Of a stretch of DNA of 64,000 bases, positions 19,223-28,344 are shown in pieces. Each line of letters begins with the position of its first letter. The first letter of the stretch is position 1. Below the pieces are notes generated by a model. The model was given only the letters and a program-made list of their open reading frames with translations, was not told the origin of the DNA and did not search any database. Source of the stretch: Gammaproteobacteria bacterium (GTDB lineage Bacteria; Pseudomonadota; Gammaproteobacteria; Steroidobacterales; Steroidobacteraceae). The stretch lies in NCBI GenBank assembly GCA_016874295.1, contig VGUH01000008.1:1-64000 (forward strand), read 5' to 3'. A program made the position numbers and the translations under genes.

Positions 19223-20986
19223 CTACATCGACTCCGGCGCCGAGACGCCCAGGATCCCGAGCGCATTCACGAGCACCTGGCGCGCCGCGGCGATCAGGGC
19301 GAGGCGGGCATTGCGGGTGTGCGCATCGTCGACGATGAAGGGCAACGCCGCGTAGCAGGCGTGGAACGCCTGCGCGAGCTCGCGCAGGTAATGAACCACG
19401 AGGTGCGGCGCGCGCTGCTCCGCACCCTGGTGCACGACCTCGGGCCAGCGCGAGACTTCGCGCATCAGCGCGATCTCGGCCGGTTCCGCGAGCATCGCGA
19501 GGCCCGCGAGCCCCGCCGCACGGTCGAACGGCAGGCCGCGCTCCGCGGCCTGCTTCAGCACGCTCGCGATGCGCGCATGCGCGTACTGCACGTAGTAGAC
19601 CGGGTTGTCGTTGCTCTGCTTGCGCGCGAGCTCGAGGTCGAAGTCGAGCGCCTGGTCGTGCGAGCGCATCACGTAGATGAAGCGCGCGGCATCGTTGCCG
19701 ACCTCCGCGCGCAGGTCGCGCAGCGTCACGAACTGCGCCTCGCGCTTGCCCATCGCGACCTTCTCGCCGCCCTTCCAGAGCGTCACGAACTGCACCATCG
19801 GCACCTCGAGCGACTCGGGCGGCTCGCCCATCGCCGCGAGGCCGGCGCGCACGCGCGCCACGTAGCCGTGGTGGTCGGCGCCGAGGATCGTCAGCAGCAG
19901 CTCGAAGCCGCGCTCGCGCTTGTCGAGGTGATAGGCGATGTCGGAGGCGAAGTAGGTCTTCTGGCCGTTGGCGCGGACCACCACGCGGTCCTTCTCGTCG
20001 CCGAACAGCGTGGCGCGGAACCAGGTCGCGCCCTCCTGCTCGAATACGTGGCCATTGGCGCGCAGCCGCCGCAGCGCGCGGTCGATCGGCCCGCCGTCCC
20101 GGCCGTCGCCGAGTGCCTGTTCCGAGTACCAGCGGTCGAAGGTCACGCCGAACTCGGCGAGGTCGCCCTGGATGTCGGCGAGCATGTCGGCGAGCCCGGC
20201 GTCGAACACGATGGGGAAACCGTCGCCGAGCAGCTGGCGCGCGCGCGCGATGACCGCGTCGATGAACTGGTCCTTGTCGCCGCCCGCAGCCTCGTCCGCT
20301 GGCAAGCCCGCGAGTACCTCGGCCGCGGGGCGCCTGAGCGCATCGCCATACCGTGCGCGCAGGTTCGCAGCCACGGGACGCACGTAATCGCCGCGATAGC
20401 CGTTGGCCGGGAACGGCAGCGTTTCGCCGCACAGCTCGAGGTAGCGCAGCCACACGCTCGCGGCGAGGATGTCCATCTGCCGGCCCGCGTCGTTCACGTA
20501 GTACTCGCGGTGCACGCGCCAGCCGTCGGCCGCGAGCAGGTTCGCAACCGTCGCGCCGAAGGCCGCATGCCGGCCGTGGCCGACGTGCAGCGGCCCGGTC
20601 GGGTTCGCCGACACGAACTCGACGATGGTGCTGCGGCCGGCGCCGGCGGTGCCGCGGCCGTAACGCTCGCCCGCGTCGAGCACGCGCGCCATCTCCGATT
20701 GCCAGGCGGCGGGAGTCAGGAAGAAATTGATGAAGCCGGGGCCGGCGATCTCGGTCTTCGCGACCAGCGGGTTCGGCTGGACCGCCGCGACGATCCTGGC
20801 CGCGAGCGCGCGCGGGTTGGCGCGCGCGGCCTTGGCGAGGCGCATCGCGACGCCGGTCGCGAAGTCGCCATGCTGCGCGTCACGCGTGCGTTCCACGCCC
20901 GGGTCCGGCAGCGCGCCGTCGCCGAGCGTGCCCGCGGGCAGCACGGCGAGCGCATCGGCGACCAGGTTCTCGACGAGGTTTTTCAA
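19223..20986 (-). CDS. argS: Arginyl-tRNA synthetase
   Basis: Charges tRNAArg with arginine. The 587-residue class I enzyme has the N-terminal Arg-tRNA-synthetase domain, the HIGH-type signature ANPTGPLHVGHGRHAAFG, a second-signature region VAMGKREAQFVTL in place of KMSKS, as is common in ArgRS, and a complete DALR anticodon-binding domain at the C-terminus. It lies between priA and the SPOR protein gene, all on the minus strand. Confidence 0.97.
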   Translation of the reverse strand: MKNLVENLVADALAVLPAGTLGDGALPDPGVERTRDAQHGDFATGVAMRLAKAARANPRALAARIVAAVQPNPLVAKTEIAGPGFINFFLTPAAWQSEMARVLDAGERYGRGTAGAGRSTIVEFVSANPTGPLHVGHGRHAAFGATVANLLAADGWRVHREYYVNDAGRQMDILAASVWLRYLELCGETLPFPANGYRGDYVRPVAANLRARYGDALRRPAAEVLAGLPADEAAGGDKDQFIDAVIARARQLLGDGFPIVFDAGLADMLADIQGDLAEFGVTFDRWYSEQALGDGRDGGPIDRALRRLRANGHVFEQEGATWFRATLFGDEKDRVVVRANGQKTYFASDIAYHLDKRERGFELLLTILGADHHGYVARVRAGLAAMGEPPESLEVPMVQFVTLWKGGEKVAMGKREAQFVTLRDLRAEVGNDAARFIYVMRSHDQALDFDLELARKQSNDNPVYYVQYAHARIASVLKQAAERGLPFDRAAGLAGLAMLAEPAEIALMREVSRWPEVVHQGAEQRAPHLVVHYLRELAQAFHACYAALPFIVDDAHTRNARLALIAAARQVLVNALGILGVSAPESM

Positions 20987-21015
20987 GGCGCGCCAGTCTC
21001 TGGAATCGCCGCCTG

Positions 21016-23202
21016 CTAGTCAACTTCCGCAGGGTCGACGTCGAGCGACCAGCGCAGCGAACGCGGCGCGCGCACGGCCGCGATTGCGGCGACCCACTCG
21101 CCGAGGAACGCCTGCAGCGCCCCGCGCGAGCGCGACTCGACGAGCAACTGCGCGCGGTGCCGTCCGGCACGCCGCGCCATCGCCGCGGCCGCGGGACCCA
21201 GGATCCTGGGGCGCGGGCCGCCGCCAGCGGGCGCCGCGGCTTCCGCGGCGCGCAGGAAATCGAAGACCTGCGCGCGTGAGGGAGAGTCGGCGCGCAGCAG
21301 CGCGAGGTGTGAATACGGGGGCCAGCCGGCCGCACGCCGCTCCTCGAGCGCAAGCACCGCAAAGCCCTCGTAGCCCTCGGTGATGAGGCGGCGCAGCAGC
21401 GGGTGCTCGGGATACGCCGTCTGGATCAGCACCTCGCCGGCGCGGGCGCCGCGCCCGGCGCGCCCGGCGACCTGCACGATCTGCTGCGCGAGCCGCTCGC
21501 TGGCGCGGAAGTCCGCCCCGAACAGGCCCTGGTCCGCGGCCAGCACCACGACCAGCGTGACGTCCGGGAAGTCGTGGCCCTTGGTCAGCATCTGGGTCCC
21601 GAGCAGGATGCGCGCGCGGCCGTCGCCGACCGCGGCGAGCGCCGCCTCGAGATCGCCGCGCCGGCGGATCACGTCACGGTCGATGCGCACCATTGGCGCG
21701 GCCGGGAACAGCTGCGTCAGCGTCGTCTCGACCCGCTCCGTGCCCTCGCCGACGGGCGCGAGCTCGTTGCCGCACTGCGGGCAGGCGAAGGGCATGCGCT
21801 CCTCGGCGCCACAGTGGTGGCAGGCGAGGGTCGCGCGCGAGAGGTGCACCGTGAGCCGCGCGTCGCAGGACTTGCAGGGCGCGATCCAGCCGCACCCGGT
21901 GCAGAACATCGTCGGGGCGTAGCCGCGACGGTTCAGGAATACCAGCACCTGTCCGCGGTCGCCAAGGTGCCGCTCGATCGCCGCCAGCGCCGGCGGCGAC
22001 AGCCCGTCGCGCGCGGGGTTGACGCGCAGGTCGACGACCGTGACCCGCGGCTTGCCCGCGCGCCCCGTGCGCTCGGGCAGCGACAGCTTCGCGTAGCGGC
22101 CGGCCGCGGCGTTCGCGAGCGATTCCAACGACGGCGTCGCGGAACCGAGCACCGCTGGGCAGCCGGCGCGCTGCGCGCGCGCGACCGCAAGGTCACGGCC
22201 CGAGTAGCGAAACCCCTCCTGCTGCTTGTACGAGGCGTCGTGCTCCTCGTCCACGACCACGAGCCCGAGCGCCGGCATCGGCGTGAACACCGCCGAGCGC
22301 GTGCCGATGACGACCGGCGCCCGCGCGGAGGCTGCCGCGCGCCAGGCCTCGAGACGCGCGCCGTCGGCGAGCGAGGAGTGCAGCGCGACGACCGGCGCGG
22401 CGAGGCGCGTGCGAAAGCGGGCGACAAGCTGCGGTGTCAGCGCGATCTCCGGGACCAGCACCAGAGCGCCGCGGCCCGCCTCGATGACCCGCTCGATGAT
22501 GCGCAGGTACACCTCGGTCTTGCCGCTACCGGTGACGCCGTGCAGCAGGAAGGCGGCGAATTCCCCGTGTGAGGCGCCGACGCGACCAATCGCCGCGGAC
22601 TGGTCGGCGGTCGGCACCGGCCCCGCGCGGCCCTCGCCCGCGGGCGGCGGCGCCTCGGGTCGGCTGAAGGATTCGAGCCAGCCGCGCGCAGCAAGCGCAC
22701 GCAGCGCCGGCGTGTGACCGGCCGCGGAAATCGCCGCGGCGCTCGCGCCTTCGTCGCCGGCGAGTTCGAGCAGGGCTCTCTGGCGCGGGCCGATCCGCGC
22801 GCCGCCGGCAAGCGCCGCGCGGCCGGCCTGCGAAAGCCGCCACACGGCTTCCTCGCTCACCGCCGCCTTGCCCTGGCGGAGCAGCTTCGGCATCGCGCCG
22901 AAGAGCACGTCGCCGAGCGGGTGGTGGTAGTAGTCGGCCGCCCAGTGCAGCAGGCCGAATGTCGTCTTGTCCCAGATCGGCGTCGTGTCGATCGCCTCGA
23001 GGGCGGGCTTCAGCCGCGCACGCGGCAGTGCGCTCGACGTCGCATGCGCGATCACGAGGCCGATGGCCGTCTGCCGGCCGAACGGCACGCGCACGCGTTC
23101 GCCCGGCCGGGGTGGCGGCCGGCCTGCCGGCGCGAGGTAGTCGAAGGACTGCCGCAGCGGCGTGTCGAAGACGACTTGCAGGATGTCCGCCGGGTTGCTC
23201 AA
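21016..23202 (-). CDS. priA: Primosomal protein N' (replication restart helicase PriA)
   Basis: A 3'-5' helicase that recognises stalled forks and loads the primosome. With the TTG start chosen it has 728 residues, matching PriA. GGAAAGG lies five bases upstream of the TTG; the open frame extends much further but has no PriA homology there. Seen motifs are GVTGSGKTEVYL (Walker A), DEEHDASYKQQ (DEAH-type Walker B) and eight zinc-binding cysteines in four pairs (CTGC, CKSC, CHHC, CPQC). The N-terminal 3'-DNA-binding domain starts ILQVVFDTPLRQSFDYL. Confidence 0.95.
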   Translation of the reverse strand: MSNPADILQVVFDTPLRQSFDYLAPAGRPPPRPGERVRVPFGRQTAIGLVIAHATSSALPRARLKPALEAIDTTPIWDKTTFGLLHWAADYYHHPLGDVLFGAMPKLLRQGKAAVSEEAVWRLSQAGRAALAGGARIGPRQRALLELAGDEGASAAAISAAGHTPALRALAARGWLESFSRPEAPPPAGEGRAGPVPTADQSAAIGRVGASHGEFAAFLLHGVTGSGKTEVYLRIIERVIEAGRGALVLVPEIALTPQLVARFRTRLAAPVVALHSSLADGARLEAWRAAASARAPVVIGTRSAVFTPMPALGLVVVDEEHDASYKQQEGFRYSGRDLAVARAQRAGCPAVLGSATPSLESLANAAAGRYAKLSLPERTGRAGKPRVTVVDLRVNPARDGLSPPALAAIERHLGDRGQVLVFLNRRGYAPTMFCTGCGWIAPCKSCDARLTVHLSRATLACHHCGAEERMPFACPQCGNELAPVGEGTERVETTLTQLFPAAPMVRIDRDVIRRRGDLEAALAAVGDGRARILLGTQMLTKGHDFPDVTLVVVLAADQGLFGADFRASERLAQQIVQVAGRAGRGARAGEVLIQTAYPEHPLLRRLITEGYEGFAVLALEERRAAGWPPYSHLALLRADSPSRAQVFDFLRAAEAAAPAGGGPRPRILGPAAAAMARRAGRHRAQLLVESRSRGALQAFLGEWVAAIAAVRAPRSLRWSLDVDPAEVD

Positions 23203-23343
23203 AAAGACCTTTCCAATCAAAGCGTTGAATAGATACGCCCGCCCCGTGCAACGCCGGCGGTGTGCCACCTTATACACGCTGGACGTGCGCGACGTGGGAA
23301 GCGGGCGGAGAATGTTCCGGCAGCTCGCTCGAGGATTGAGCGG

Positions 23344-24021
23344 ATGAACAGCACCCACGCGTGCCCGCGGCCGGCGATGATCCTCGCCGACTGGCTGATT
23401 GGCGCGCCGGTCCTCGGTGAAACGCCGCCGACTGCGCCCCCGGATGCAGGGCTCCTCGAGTTCCTGGGCGAACTGTCCGGGGAAGAGCCGCTTTTTCTGC
23501 AATACACGACGACACGCGAGGCCGAGCGAGCTGCGAAGGACTTGGAGGCAAGCGCCGCCGGGATGGTGCCGGTCAGCGGCGCGGACCGGGGGGCTGTCGC
23601 CTGGGACGCGCTCGATGCACCGACGCAGGCACTGCTCGCCGGGCAGCCGGAATCCTGGGCCACGCTGCCGCCTGACCGGCAGCAGGCGCTGGCCGACGGC
23701 GCGCAGCGCTGGCTCGCGCTCGACGGCATCGGCCGCGCGCAGGCCAATGAGCGCTGGCACACCTGGCGCACGCTGACGGCCGGCCAGCGCAAGCAGGTGC
23801 GCAAGGCATGGGCCCGCTTCCGGCAGCTCACCCCGGAACAGCAGCAGGCGATGCGCGCGGCGTTCTTTCGCCACCAGCAGTTGCAGGTGGATGATCGCAG
23901 CTACGTCAGCGATCGCTGGATGGAAATGACGCCCGACGAACAGCTGCGCGCCATCGAGCGGCGCCGGGCTCCGGGTCCGCAGCCCGGCGCATTCGACAAG
24001 CGCACCTGCCCGCCGTGCTGA
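23344..24021 (+). CDS. DUF3106 domain protein
   Basis: A 225-residue protein. The C-terminal half (about 100-190) has repeated W-x-x-L/M-T/P-x-x-Q/E-R/Q modules (SWATLPPDRQQALADG, TWRTLTAGQRKQV, RQLTPEQQQAMR, WMEMTPDEQLRA), the pattern of DUF3106. Function is unknown. The N-terminal 90 residues show nothing I recognise and no clear signal peptide. It ends CPPC, an isolated cysteine pair. It is divergent from priA with about 140 bases between. Confidence 0.65.
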   Translation: MNSTHACPRPAMILADWLIGAPVLGETPPTAPPDAGLLEFLGELSGEEPLFLQYTTTREAERAAKDLEASAAGMVPVSGADRGAVAWDALDAPTQALLAGQPESWATLPPDRQQALADGAQRWLALDGIGRAQANERWHTWRTLTAGQRKQVRKAWARFRQLTPEQQQAMRAAFFRHQQLQVDDRSYVSDRWMEMTPDEQLRAIERRRAPGPQPGAFDKRTCPPC

Positions 24022-24063
24022 GGACTCGCGTCCGCGGCGCGGCCATGGGAGGATGATCGCGCC

Positions 24064-24261
24064 ATGCCGCACGCACCGCTCAAGCGCTCCCGCGATCGCG
24101 TCATCGCCGGCGTGTGCGGCGGCATCGCGGCCTGGTTCGGCTGGAAGCCAGACCGCGTGCGCATCGCGTACGTGATCGCCTCGATCCTGAGCGCGGCCTT
24201 TCCCGGCATCATCGTCTACCTGCTGCTCTGGCTCGTGATGCCGGACGCCGACGAGGCGTGA
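24064..24261 (+). CDS. PspC-domain small membrane protein
   Basis: A 65-residue protein with the full PspC domain: a basic start (RSRDRVIAGVCGGIAAWFGW) and one hydrophobic helix (AAFPGIIVYLLLWLVM). PspC proteins sit in the inner membrane and in phage-shock systems relay membrane stress; stand-alone copies like this have no proven role. No pspA, pspB or pspF is nearby. Its stop overlaps the GTG start of the M24 peptidase, so the two are probably co-translated. Confidence 0.85.
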   Translation: MPHAPLKRSRDRVIAGVCGGIAAWFGWKPDRVRIAYVIASILSAAFPGIIVYLLLWLVMPDADEA

Positions 24262-24944
24262 GCGCGGCTCGCGCGCTCGCCGAGCGGGTCGGCGGGGGGC
24301 ATGAGCACGCGGTGCTTCTGGACGCGCGGCGGCGGACGATTGTCGCAGTACGCGACATCGCAAGCCAGGTAGTTCCTGGGATGTCCGAGGAGGACGGACT
24401 CGAGTTCGCGAGGCGCGCGCTGCGCGCGCACGGATTCGAGCAGGAGTGGGTGGCCCCCGACGTGCGCTTCGGGCGCAACACACTGAAGAGATACGCGGAG
24501 CCATCCGAGCCGGGCGTCGTGCTCGCGATGGACGACCTCTGGTTTGTCGACGTCGGGCCGCTTTGGCGCAACCACGAGTGCGACTACGCTGAGACCTTCA
24601 CCGTGGGCAGCGACCCGGAGCAGCTGCGCATGGCGCGTGACGTGCGGGAAATCTTCGCTCGCACCTGCCGGCACTGGCAGGAATGCCGTGCGACCGGCGT
24701 GGAGATATACCGCTTCGCCGCCGCGCAAGCGGATTCCCTGGGCTGGCGGCTTGATCCCGAGATGGCAGGGCACCGCCTCGGCGTATATCCGCACGCGGTT
24801 TTCCACGACGGGCTGCTGGCGTGCGCGGAATTCACGCCATCGCCCGGGCTCTGGATGCTCGAGATCCAGATCCGGCACCCAGACCGGCCCTACAGCGCCT
24901 TCTTCGAGGACCTGCTGCTCACGGCCGGCGATGCGGCTTCCTGA
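24258..24944 (+). CDS. Compact M24 (aminopeptidase P-like) metallopeptidase
   Basis: A 228-residue single-domain protein of the creatinase/aminopeptidase P fold. The five metal-ligand positions can be traced: D in FVDVGP, D in CDYAETF, H in AGHRLG, E in MLEIQI and E in FFEDLLL. The usual N-terminal creatinase domain is absent, so it is about half the length of a typical Xaa-Pro peptidase. It starts at GTG inside the pspC stop and overlaps the MFS gene by 14 bases. Substrate is unknown; coupling to a transporter suggests use of an imported or exported compound. Confidence 0.75.
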   Translation: MSAARALAERVGGGHEHAVLLDARRRTIVAVRDIASQVVPGMSEEDGLEFARRALRAHGFEQEWVAPDVRFGRNTLKRYAEPSEPGVVLAMDDLWFVDVGPLWRNHECDYAETFTVGSDPEQLRMARDVREIFARTCRHWQECRATGVEIYRFAAAQADSLGWRLDPEMAGHRLGVYPHAVFHDGLLACAEFTPSPGLWMLEIQIRHPDRPYSAFFEDLLLTAGDAAS

Positions 24945-26457
24945 AGTGAAGTTCGTCGACCGCGACGCGTCAACCACGCCGCCGGCGGCAGGTTTTGGCA
25001 CCCCCGGCTACCGCGCCTACGTGCTCAACATGCTCCTGCTGGTCTACGTGCTCAATTTCGTGGACCGCGGGCTGCTCGCAGTCGTCGCGCGGCCGCTGAA
25101 GGCCGAGATCGAGATCTCCGACACCGCCTGGGGCCTGCTCACCGGCTTCGGGTTCGCGCTGCTGTACACCACGGCGGGAATCCCGATCGCGCGCCTGGCC
25201 GAGACCCGGAACCGCGTCTGGATCATGGCCGTCTGCCTCGCGTTCTGGTCGCTCATGACCGTGGCCTCCGGGCTCGCCGCAGACATTGCCGTCGGCGGCT
25301 TCGTGATCAGCGGGTTCTGGGTGCTGCTCGTTTGCCGCATCGGCGTGGGGCTCGGCGAGGCCGGCGGGACGCCACCGGCGAACTCGCTGATCGCCGATTA
25401 CTTCCCGCCGCGTCGCCGGCCCGCCGCGATCGGCTACTACGCGATGGGCGTCACGCTCGGGACGCTGCTTGCGAACCTCGTCGGCGGGCCGGTCGCGGAC
25501 TGGTTCGGATGGCGCGCGGCCTTCCTGATCCTCGGCCTGCCGGGCGTCGCGGTGGCGGTCGTGCTGGTGCTGACCACGCGGGAGCCGCCGCGCGGCTACA
25601 CCGACCCGCCGCACATGCCGCGGCCCGCGGAGGTCTCGCTGCGCGACGGCTGGAACGAGCTGCTTTCACGCCCGGCCTACTGGTGGATGACGGCCGGCGC
25701 GACGATCGCCGCGTTCTGCGGCTACGCCATCGTCAGCTTCCAGGCGCTCTACCTGCAGCGCAGCTTCGACCTGACGGCGGGCGAAGCCGCGCTGCAATTC
25801 AGCGCGCCCGCCGCGGCGGCGGGCGCACTCGGGACTTGGCTGATGGGGCAAACCGCGTCGGCGCTCGGCGAGCGCACCCCGGGCGCCGTCGCCTGGCTCG
25901 CCGCCGCCGGGTTGCTGGCGGCGATTCCCTTCTATTTCCTGGCGTTCACCGCCTCGAGCCTCTGGGTGTGTGCCGTCAGTCTGTCGCTCGCCTACTTCGT
26001 GAAGTACGGCTACATCGGCGCACAGTTCACCATCACGCAGGGCGTCGTCTCGATGCGCGTGCGCGCCACCGCGACCGCCGTGCTCCTGTTCATCGTCAAC
26101 CTGGTCGGCTACGGGCTCGGGCCGCTCTTCGCCGGCATCGTCAGCGACGCGAGCTTCGCCCGCGCGCAGTCGCAGTCGGTCGTCGCCGAAGGTCTGACCC
26201 GCTCGATGTGCGACGCCGCCCAGCAGCAGGTCACTGACGCGTCACGCCTCGCATCGACGCCGCCGCTCGGTGCGGAACTGCCGGCACTGCTCGCGGAACT
26301 GCCGCAGCCGATCACCGCCGTGCAATACGGGTTCTGCCTGGAAGCCAATGCCTCCAGCACGCAGTTCTCGATGCTGCTGATTACCTCGCTCTACGTGCTC
26401 GCCGCGCTCGCCTTCGTCGCGAGCGCCCGCCGCCTGCGCCACGACCTCCAGGTCTGA
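24931..26457 (+). CDS. MFS transporter (spinster-like)
   Basis: A 508-residue inner-membrane carrier with about twelve helices. The start region has YVLNFVDRGLLAVVARPLK, and loop 2-3 has GIPIARLAETRNR, both typical of spinster-like MFS proteins in proteobacteria. The family signature RIGVGLGEAGGTPPANSLIA is clear. A hydrophilic loop of about 70 residues before the last helix (around SDASFARAQ to LEANASST, with two cysteines) is unusual for MFS. The ATG overlaps the M24 gene. Substrate cannot be told. Confidence 0.85.
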   Translation: MRLPEVKFVDRDASTTPPAAGFGTPGYRAYVLNMLLLVYVLNFVDRGLLAVVARPLKAEIEISDTAWGLLTGFGFALLYTTAGIPIARLAETRNRVWIMAVCLAFWSLMTVASGLAADIAVGGFVISGFWVLLVCRIGVGLGEAGGTPPANSLIADYFPPRRRPAAIGYYAMGVTLGTLLANLVGGPVADWFGWRAAFLILGLPGVAVAVVLVLTTREPPRGYTDPPHMPRPAEVSLRDGWNELLSRPAYWWMTAGATIAAFCGYAIVSFQALYLQRSFDLTAGEAALQFSAPAAAAGALGTWLMGQTASALGERTPGAVAWLAAAGLLAAIPFYFLAFTASSLWVCAVSLSLAYFVKYGYIGAQFTITQGVVSMRVRATATAVLLFIVNLVGYGLGPLFAGIVSDASFARAQSQSVVAEGLTRSMCDAAQQQVTDASRLASTPPLGAELPALLAELPQPITAVQYGFCLEANASSTQFSMLLITSLYVLAALAFVASARRLRHDLQV

Positions 26458-26520
26458 CCGCCCGCGCGCCAGATCGTCGCGGAGCAGGTCACGCCGTGAA
26501 AGACCGCCGGATGATGTTTC

Positions 26521-26615
26521 GGGCCGCGCGCCGAGCGCGGGCGGGGTCCTGAGTGAGCGACTAGAGTTCCGGCGGAGCGAACGAGGGAACCCCGCCCAGC
26601 GATGGCGCGCGGCCC
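26521..26615. repeat. Family B palindrome, copy 1
   Basis: A 95-base imperfect hairpin between the convergent MFS and pntB genes. Outer arms gggccgcgcgc and gcgcgcggccc pair exactly, and inner arms gggcggggt and accccgccc pair exactly, with a seven-base mismatch on each side between them. The centre is a 37-base asymmetric core (26551-26587, containing gagttccggcgga). The same core recurs inverted at 56042-56078 with five differences, all transitions, inside different but self-complementary arms. Confidence 0.9.
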
Positions 26616-26623
26616 CTGACCAT

Positions 26624-28045
26624 CTAGCCTGCGGCCTTCACCGCGTGAATCAGCTCCGCCGCGACCTTCTGCGCGTCGCCGTACACCATCCGCGTGTTGT
26701 CGAGATAGAACAGGTGGTTCTCGATCCCCGAGAACCCCGCCCCCTGGCCGCGCTTGATCACCAGCACGTTCTTCGCCTTGTCGGCGTTCAGGATCGGCAT
26801 GCCGTAGATCGGGCTCGACTTGTCGGTGCGGGCGACCGGGTTCACCACGTCGTTGGCGCCGATCACCAGCGCGACGTCGGCCGTGTCGAACTCCGCGTTG
26901 ATCTCGTCGAGGTCGGCGATCAGGTCGTAGGGCACACCGGCCTCGGCGAGCAGCACGTTCATGTGGCCCGGCATGCGGCCGGCGACCGGGTGGATCGCGA
27001 AGCGCACCATCACGCCGCGGTCGATCAGGAGCTGGCACAGCTCCCAGACCTTGTGCTGCGCCTGGGCGACCGCCATGCCGTAGCCGGGAATCACGATCAC
27101 CTTCTGCGCGAACGCCATCATGACGCCGGCGTCCGAGGGCTCGATCGGCTTCAGCGAGCCGCTGACGCCCTCGGTCGCGGCGGCCGCACCCTCGCCGAAG
27201 TTCGAGAACAGCACATTCGCGAGCGAGCGGTTCATCGCCTTCGCCATCAGCTGCGTGAGCAGCGTGCCCGCGGACCCGACCACGATGCCCGCGATGATCA
27301 TCGCCGCGTTCTCGAGCACGAAGCCCTCGAACGCGACCGCGAGGCCCGTGAAAGCGTTGTAGAGCGAGATCACGACCGGCATGTCCGCGCCGCCGATCGG
27401 GAGCGTCATGGTCACGCCGAGCAGCAGCGCGAGCGCAAAGAAGCCGACCACCATCTGCATCGACGGGTGGCCGGAGACCACGATCGCGGCGCCGAGCGCG
27501 ACTGTCGCAGCGGTGATCAGCAGGTTGGCGGTCTGCTGGCCCTTGAAGCGGAGGCTGCGCTTGATGAGGCCCTGAAGCTTGCCGAAGGCGATCAGTGAGC
27601 CCGAGAAACTGACCGAGCCGATGAAGGCGCCCGCTGCAGCCAGCGTCGTCACCACCGGGCCGTGGTGCGCACCCGCCGCGGGATCCGCCGCCGCCATGCG
27701 CAGGAGCTCGACCGCCGCAATCGCCGCCGCGGCGCCGCCGCCCATGCCGTTGTACAGCGCGATCATCTGCGGCATGTCGGTCATGGCGACGATGCGGCCG
27801 CTCCACCAGGCGAGGCCGCCGCCGATGGCGATGGCCGCGAGCATGAGCGGGAAATTGCCCATGCCCGGGTAGAGGAAGCTCATCAGCGTGCCGATCAGCA
27901 TGCCGAAGCCGGCGACGACGATGCCGCGGCGCGCCGTGACCGGCGAGCTCATGGCCTTCAGGCCCATGATGAACAGGAAGGCGACGAGCAGGTAGGAGAA
28001 GTCGATCGCGAGTGTCGCGACGTTCTCCGGCAGGAGTCCCGACAT
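26624..28045 (-). CDS. pntB: NAD(P) transhydrogenase subunit beta
   Basis: The proton-translocating transhydrogenase transfers hydride between NADH and NADP+ at the inner membrane. This 473-residue subunit has about nine membrane helices (1-270) and the NADP-binding domain dIII (about 290-473), with GYGMAVAQAQHKV, AIHPVAGRMPGHMNVLLAEA, DVALVIGANDVVNP and ENHLFYLDNTRM. The start overlaps the stop of the alpha-2 gene by one base. It is last of the pntA1-pntA2-pntB operon. Confidence 0.97.
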   Translation of the reverse strand: MSGLLPENVATLAIDFSYLLVAFLFIMGLKAMSSPVTARRGIVVAGFGMLIGTLMSFLYPGMGNFPLMLAAIAIGGGLAWWSGRIVAMTDMPQMIALYNGMGGGAAAAIAAVELLRMAAADPAAGAHHGPVVTTLAAAGAFIGSVSFSGSLIAFGKLQGLIKRSLRFKGQQTANLLITAATVALGAAIVVSGHPSMQMVVGFFALALLLGVTMTLPIGGADMPVVISLYNAFTGLAVAFEGFVLENAAMIIAGIVVGSAGTLLTQLMAKAMNRSLANVLFSNFGEGAAAATEGVSGSLKPIEPSDAGVMMAFAQKVIVIPGYGMAVAQAQHKVWELCQLLIDRGVMVRFAIHPVAGRMPGHMNVLLAEAGVPYDLIADLDEINAEFDTADVALVIGANDVVNPVARTDKSSPIYGMPILNADKAKNVLVIKRGQGAGFSGIENHLFYLDNTRMVYGDAQKVAAELIHAVKAAG

Positions 28046-28344
28046 CAGGCGGATTCCTTCTTCTTCTGGCCGCTCGCCTTGAACATCTGCAGCATGCGCT
28101 CGGTCACGACGTAGCCGCCGACCGCATTGCCCGCCCCGAGCACGACGCCGACGAAGCCGATGACCTGCTCGGGCACCGTGTCGGCGCGGCCGAGCGCGAC
28201 CATGGCGCCGACCAGCACGATGCCGTGCACGAAGTTGCTGCCGGACATCAGCGGCGTGTGCAGGATCACCGGCACGCGGGCGATGATCTCGTAGCCGGTG
28301 AATGCGGCCAGCATGACGATGTACAGGGCGATTACGCCTTCCAT
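28045..28344 (-). CDS. pntAB: NAD(P) transhydrogenase subunit alpha, part 2 (membrane)
   Basis: A 99-residue membrane subunit equal to the C-terminal membrane part of fused PntA. It has about three or four helices with VPVILHTPLMSGSNFVHGIV and VIGFVGVVLGAGNAVGGYVV, which line the proton path. It ends in a lysine-rich tail. In E. coli this region is fused to the NAD-binding domain; the split form is known from alphaproteobacteria and many others. It lies one base after alpha-1. Confidence 0.95.
   Translation of the reverse strand: MEGVIALYIVMLAAFTGYEIIARVPVILHTPLMSGSNFVHGIVLVGAMVALGRADTVPEQVIGFVGVVLGAGNAVGGYVVTERMLQMFKASGQKKKESA

Noticed and set aside
23203-24504. N-terminal extension of priA by over 400 codons
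   Set aside because: The extension is antisense to the DUF3106, PspC and M24 genes and has no PriA-like sequence; a TTG with a ribosome site fits the family length.
26391-27806. Long minus-strand frame overlapping pntB
   Set aside because: Out-of-frame shadow; pntB in its own frame has all transhydrogenase motifs.
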